Origin: Pseudonocardiales bacterium
GTDB taxonomy: Bacteria; Actinomycetota; Actinomycetes; Mycobacteriales; Jatrophihabitantaceae
Length of the DNA stretch: 7,856 bases
NCBI GenBank assembly: GCA_025465405.1
Contig: JAODNL010000466.1
Span: 1 to 7,856 of the forward strand
Reading direction: 5' to 3'
The notes below the pieces were generated by a model. The model had not been told where the DNA came from. It saw only the letters and a list, made by a program, of their open reading frames with translations, and did no database searches. This document shows, in pieces, positions 4,525 to 7,856 of this stretch (position 1 is the first letter of the stretch; every line of letters starts with the position of its first letter). Made by a program: the position numbers and the translations under genes.

Positions 4525-7287
4525 GTGGACAGTGATCGCCTTAGTATCGAAACCCGCGCTGTCGGGTATGTCGCCGAGCCTGATACGGAAGTGCTCGCAC
4601 CGGCGCCGTCCGAGGCCATGATCGCGCTGCCGATGTCCGGTCTGGCCTTGCCGATTCAGCGCAAGGTCACTGTCGGGTCGGCGAATGACCCGGCCGAAGT
4701 CGAGGCCGAGCAGGTCGCCGCGTCAGTAGTCGACGTCCTGCGACGCAGGAGAGTGACCGACGACGGTGACGCGCACGAGCACGGAGCGGGCTGCGGTCAC
4801 GACCACAGCCTTGACGTGACGATTCGCCGGCACGCCGACCACGCCCACGGCGACGGCGATCATGGCCCGGTCGGCCTGTCCGGCGGCGAGCTGGGCGCGG
4901 CCACGGAATCGCGTCTGGCGGCGGCGTCCGGGGGCGGTCGGCCCATCGCCGACGGGATCCGCGGGCCGCTGGAGAGCGCCCTCAACGCGGACCTCTCGGG
5001 TGTCCGCCTGCACGCGGGGCCGACCGCACGAGAGCTGAGCCGGTCGATGTCGGCCGAGGCGTTCACCCAGGGAAACAATGTCTTCTTCCGCGACGGAATG
5101 CCGGACACCGCGACGGATGCCGGCCTGCATCTGCTGTCGCACGAGCTCACCCACACCGTGCAACAGGGCGCCGCACCGGTGCGACGTAAGGCAGCTGAGC
5201 GCGCGCCCGAGCTGGACCACCGTCCCGAGCCGAACGGCCAATTCAGCGGCGCCGTGGGCGGCATCAGGCGCTCGACGGCCGGTCCGACCATCCAGCGGCA
5301 CGCCGCCTTCGAGCACTACATGCTGGGCCAGCTGCCCCCTCGCGAGCTCGCCAAGATCCCGGCCGTTCGCGACGCGCAGGACAACGCCGGTCAGACCAAG
5401 AACATCGCGAACGGCAAAGGTGGCGGCCTGCAGGCGCAGGACACGAGCAAGAAGAAGCGCAACGAGGTCCTGCACCTCATCGATATGGAGATGGCGCGGC
5501 TGTGGCGCTACAAGAAGAACCCTGAGGCCTTGAACAGCATGGCCGGCCAGATGGGCAAGGTGTACAAGGGGAAAGCCCAGGTCGGCGAGGTCGACACGTA
5601 CGGATCCGGCTCCGACCACGCCAGCCACGGCACCCGCAAGCTCAAGGACACCGAGTACGACGTCCCGATCGTGGTCCTGACCTGCCTCGACGGCACCATC
5701 GTGCTGTCCTACAGCGAGATGAACACGATGCCCGACCTGTTCGGCAATCCCGAGGCCATCGAGAAGACGCCGAAGGCCAAGGTACTGAGCCTGTTGCAGG
5801 GTGTGCGCCAGCAGCTCTACATCGAGCTCAGCAACCTCCGAGCCGAGCTCGATCCGGTTGGCGGATCGAACAACAAGCTGGAGTCCCGCGGGATCGACGG
5901 TGACTTCAAGGGCGCCACCGGACCCCGCGCGCAGGCGGTCGTGGAGAAGGCGTACGAGATCCGCACCGAGCGCGACGTCAACGTGGCAACTACCCGAAAG
6001 GGCCAAGAGAACGAGCAGTATTTCTCGGCGCTCGAACGCAACGCCTGCCACTTCGCGCCGGAGAGCTGGGCGCAGTGGCGTGGATATCACGAGAAGGCGC
6101 TCGAATTCGCCGACGCAGCCGCGGTCTGGCGGGACAAGGCCGCCACCGAAGTCGACCAGAACAAGAAACAGCAGGCCACGGAGTACGCCGACAAGCTAGG
6201 AAACCAGGCACTGCTTCAGAACAGCTTCGGCGAGCACTACTTGCAGGACTCGTTCGCGGCCGGCCACCTGGTCGACAAGACGAAGATCATGCAATGGTTC
6301 ACGCTGTGGCTGCACAACCAGGGCCATGAGCTCGGCTCCAGCGACGCGGCCAAGGCGCAGTGGGCGATGGCAATCCATGCGGCCGGCTTGAATCTGACAT
6401 CCAATCCTCAAGCCCTGCACGACCGCGGTGTCCGCGGTGATATCACGGACGCCACCGACGCGGCCGCCGGAATGGGGATGCAGTCCTCGCCCGATCTGAA
6501 GTTCATGGTGCGGTGGCGCGCACTCGCCAAGACCAGGTCGAAGTTCGCCGAGCTGGACGTCAAGACCGCACAATTGGAGTTCGGCTTGAGCGCCAGGCAA
6601 GCCCAGGTGTTCTTCGATTCGCTCGTCGACAAGCGGTTCGCGTCGAAGAACGTATTCGGCCAGAAGTACTCGCTCAAGAGCGCCATCCTCAACAACAAGG
6701 CGTACGACGCCACCATCGGCGTCGCCGGCCAGGGCAAGCTGAGCGATGCCGACGCCGGCAACTCGGCTGCGGAATTCAATCTCGCCTCGCTCAAGGAGCT
6801 GCTGAGCAACGCCTATATCGGTGCATCCACCAAGTTCTTCCACGACATGTTCTGCAAGGAGGGCCTCGAAGTCGCGACCGACGGAGACGTCGATCTGGGC
6901 CGGATCTACGGTGACGCGAACATGATGAACGCCGGTGGCGGACTCGGCCTCGAATGGTCGGCCGAGACATCCCGGATGTCGCGTGACGCCGTCTTCGACA
7001 CGATCAGAGGCGGCGCACCGCAGCACACCACCGCCCAGATCGAGGCCCGGTTCCCGAAGAAGGTCAAGATCCCCGAAACCGGAACAATCGTCCCGATCGC
7101 CGATTTCAACCTGCATCTGAAGGCTGAAGGTGAGAAGGCGGGTGGCCTGTTCGAGCAGGCGCAGGACTGGAAGGCGAAGGGCCTGTACAAGACGTTGGGC
7201 TTCTCGGACAAGGGTGCCCTGGACCTGACGAAGCTCACCGGCGCGGTGGCCAAGCAGCGGACGCTGCTCGACCAAGAACCGTTCTGA
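4525..7287 (+). CDS. eCIS-core (DUF4157) protein with C-terminal zinc phospholipase C/P1-nuclease-like module; candidate injected toxin
   Basis: A 920-residue protein, numbered from GTG 4525. It opens with the DPAEVEAEQVA signature (55-65) common before DUF4157 domains, then a His-rich stretch (84-113; nine His and one Cys). The DUF4157 domain (about 140-215) ends in LLSHELTHTVQQ, with HExxH at 206-210. This family, also named eCIS core, is known for association with extracellular contractile injection systems. Residues 230-480 include LSYSEMNTMPDLFG (394-407). Next come CHF (His509), YH (His522) and HYLQDSFAAGH (571-581). The last has the H-x3-D-x5-H spacing of zinc ligands in phospholipase C and S1/P1 nucleases, with FFHD (773-774) and IYGD (797) further on. 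No signal peptide or membrane segment is evident, which fits cargo loading rather than Sec export. Inference: a metal-dependent effector that hydrolyses phospholipid or nucleic acid. Alternatives are a structural or accessory eCIS protein, or a metallopeptidase acting only through HExxH. No structural eCIS gene is in view. Family assignment is strong; activity is a hypothesis. Confidence 0.9.
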   Translation: MDSDRLSIETRAVGYVAEPDTEVLAPAPSEAMIALPMSGLALPIQRKVTVGSANDPAEVEAEQVAASVVDVLRRRRVTDDGDAHEHGAGCGHDHSLDVTIRRHADHAHGDGDHGPVGLSGGELGAATESRLAAASGGGRPIADGIRGPLESALNADLSGVRLHAGPTARELSRSMSAEAFTQGNNVFFRDGMPDTATDAGLHLLSHELTHTVQQGAAPVRRKAAERAPELDHRPEPNGQFSGAVGGIRRSTAGPTIQRHAAFEHYMLGQLPPRELAKIPAVRDAQDNAGQTKNIANGKGGGLQAQDTSKKKRNEVLHLIDMEMARLWRYKKNPEALNSMAGQMGKVYKGKAQVGEVDTYGSGSDHASHGTRKLKDTEYDVPIVVLTCLDGTIVLSYSEMNTMPDLFGNPEAIEKTPKAKVLSLLQGVRQQLYIELSNLRAELDPVGGSNNKLESRGIDGDFKGATGPRAQAVVEKAYEIRTERDVNVATTRKGQENEQYFSALERNACHFAPESWAQWRGYHEKALEFADAAAVWRDKAATEVDQNKKQQATEYADKLGNQALLQNSFGEHYLQDSFAAGHLVDKTKIMQWFTLWLHNQGHELGSSDAAKAQWAMAIHAAGLNLTSNPQALHDRGVRGDITDATDAAAGMGMQSSPDLKFMVRWRALAKTRSKFAELDVKTAQLEFGLSARQAQVFFDSLVDKRFASKNVFGQKYSLKSAILNNKAYDATIGVAGQGKLSDADAGNSAAEFNLASLKELLSNAYIGASTKFFHDMFCKEGLEVATDGDVDLGRIYGDANMMNAGGGLGLEWSAETSRMSRDAVFDTIRGGAPQHTTAQIEARFPKKVKIPETGTIVPIADFNLHLKAEGEKAGGLFEQAQDWKAKGLYKTLGFSDKGALDLTKLTGAVAKQRTLLDQEPF

Positions 7288-7300
7288 CGCACCGTCTCCC

Positions 7301-7349
7301 CGCGATCTTGATGCCGACAGTTGAGCGATAGCTCGGCGCCAAGATCACG
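7301..7349. terminator. Long imperfect hairpin between convergent genes; bidirectional terminator or dispersed repeat
   Basis: The left arm GATCTTGATGCCGA (7304-7317) pairs with TCGGCGCCAAGATC (7333-7346): 12 Watson-Crick pairs, one T-G wobble and one A-C mismatch, with a 15-base loop. CG/CG flanks add two outer pairs beyond one mismatch. A second small hairpin, GAGC-GATA-GCTC (7323-7334), can form instead at the top. Neither side is followed by a T tract, so termination would be of the T-poor kind common in high-GC actinomycetes. It sits between two convergent stop codons (7287 and 7370). Confidence 0.65.
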
Positions 7350-7367
7350 AGGAGATGCGGCCTCCGG

Positions 7368-7856
7368 TCAGGCCGTATGCGTCGCCAGGTAGTGCGCGGC
7401 TGCGTTGATCACCTGGGCTCGGATCAACTGCGAGATCACCGTCGCGAGCCGTGGCGTGTCGCCGTTTGCCGCGGCCGCCAGTGTCGCCTTGATCTGCGTC
7501 GCCAGCGCATCGCGTTGGTTGACGAGCACCGACAGAGCCCGCTGCTCATGCGCATATGTCGTGTCGCTGGTGCTCGACCCCGAAGCCAGCGCCTTGCTGT
7601 CCGCGATCAGCGTGTAGGTGGCGAAGGCGCCAACGCTCGAATTGAGCTGCTGGTAGGCCATGCCTAGTTGCTCAGTCCACCGCAGCGCCGACGGTGTGCT
7701 TTGCAGTACCTGGCTGATCACCCGACCGTCGGTCTGGTAATCCTCGTGCAGACCGGTCAGGTACATCAGCGTCGGGCGCAGGTCAGTCTCCTCGACCCAC
7801 GTGCCGACCGTGCTCGCCTGTGGCACGGTGGCCGTCGAGTTCGGGTCGTGCGGCTG
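7368..7856 (-). CDS. C-terminal part of an alkaline-phosphatase-superfamily hydrolase (5' end off the window)
   Basis: 162 codons plus the stop are visible; the frame is open to the right edge, so the start and most of the catalytic domain lie outside. The first visible residues, QPHDPN, could hold a metal-binding His. They are followed by GTWVEETDLRPTLMYLTGL and DYQTDGRVI. The W-V/D-x-T-D-x-R-P-T-x-x-x-L-T-G-L...DGRV pattern is the familiar end of the catalytic domain in sulfatase, phosphodiesterase and phosphatase members of this superfamily. After it comes an Ala-rich, largely helical tail of about 110 residues ending at the TGA (7368-7370). Whether the enzyme cleaves phosphate or sulfate esters cannot be told without the missing nucleophile region. 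An internal GTG at 7826 is not a sensible start because it falls inside the conserved domain. It is convergent with the eCIS-core gene. Confidence 0.8.
   Translation of the reverse strand, partial: QPHDPNSTATVPQASTVGTWVEETDLRPTLMYLTGLHEDYQTDGRVISQVLQSTPSALRWTEQLGMAYQQLNSSVGAFATYTLIADSKALASGSSTSDTTYAHEQRALSVLVNQRDALATQIKATLAAAANGDTPRLATVISQLIRAQVINAAAHYLATHTA

Noticed and set aside
4723..6090. Long open frame (455 codons) on the minus strand opposite the eCIS-core gene
   Set aside because: It lies wholly antisense to a gene with clear domain motifs and shows no recognisable motifs of its own. It is a GC-bias shadow; the same applies to 6196-7275 minus and 164-1102 plus.

Overview
The window looks like the chromosome of a high-GC actinomycete (Actinomycetota). 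G or C dominates third codon positions, GTG starts are common, Shine-Dalgarno sites are G-rich, and there is an LLM-class oxidoreductase of the kind that usually uses coenzyme F420. The genus cannot be fixed from the sequence alone.

Left part (1-2258, minus strand): a sugar-uptake operon. A LacI-family repressor is followed, after a 55-base gap, by a XylF-type periplasmic-binding lipoprotein that runs off the left edge only a few residues before its expected end. The ATPase and permease genes would be expected beyond the edge. The control region is readable: TTGACA, 17 bases, TACGTT, then two adjacent palindromic half-overlapping LacI-type operator sites centred on AACCGGTT, placed at the predicted transcription start. 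This suggests an autoregulated repressor-transporter operon.

Middle (2362-4342): a small plus-strand lipoprotein gene has an intact signal peptide but appears broken downstream. It converges on a minus-strand gene fusing an N-terminal P-loop polynucleotide-kinase-like domain to a C-terminal luciferase-like (LLM) oxidoreductase domain.

Right part (4343-7856): the most striking gene is a plus-strand protein of about 920 residues. It has an N-terminal eCIS-core (DUF4157) module with an HExxH motif, a histidine-rich linker, and a long C-terminal region with a second metal-site pattern, HxxxDxxxxxH, with the spacing of zinc phospholipase C and S1/P1 nucleases. It resembles a cargo or toxin of an extracellular contractile injection system, but no sheath, tube or baseplate gene lies in the window. 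A long imperfect hairpin separates it from a convergent minus-strand gene, whose visible part is the C-terminal end of an alkaline-phosphatase-superfamily hydrolase.

Apart from the repressor-transporter pair, the genes do not form one pathway. No RNA gene, insertion sequence, integrase or CRISPR array was seen.
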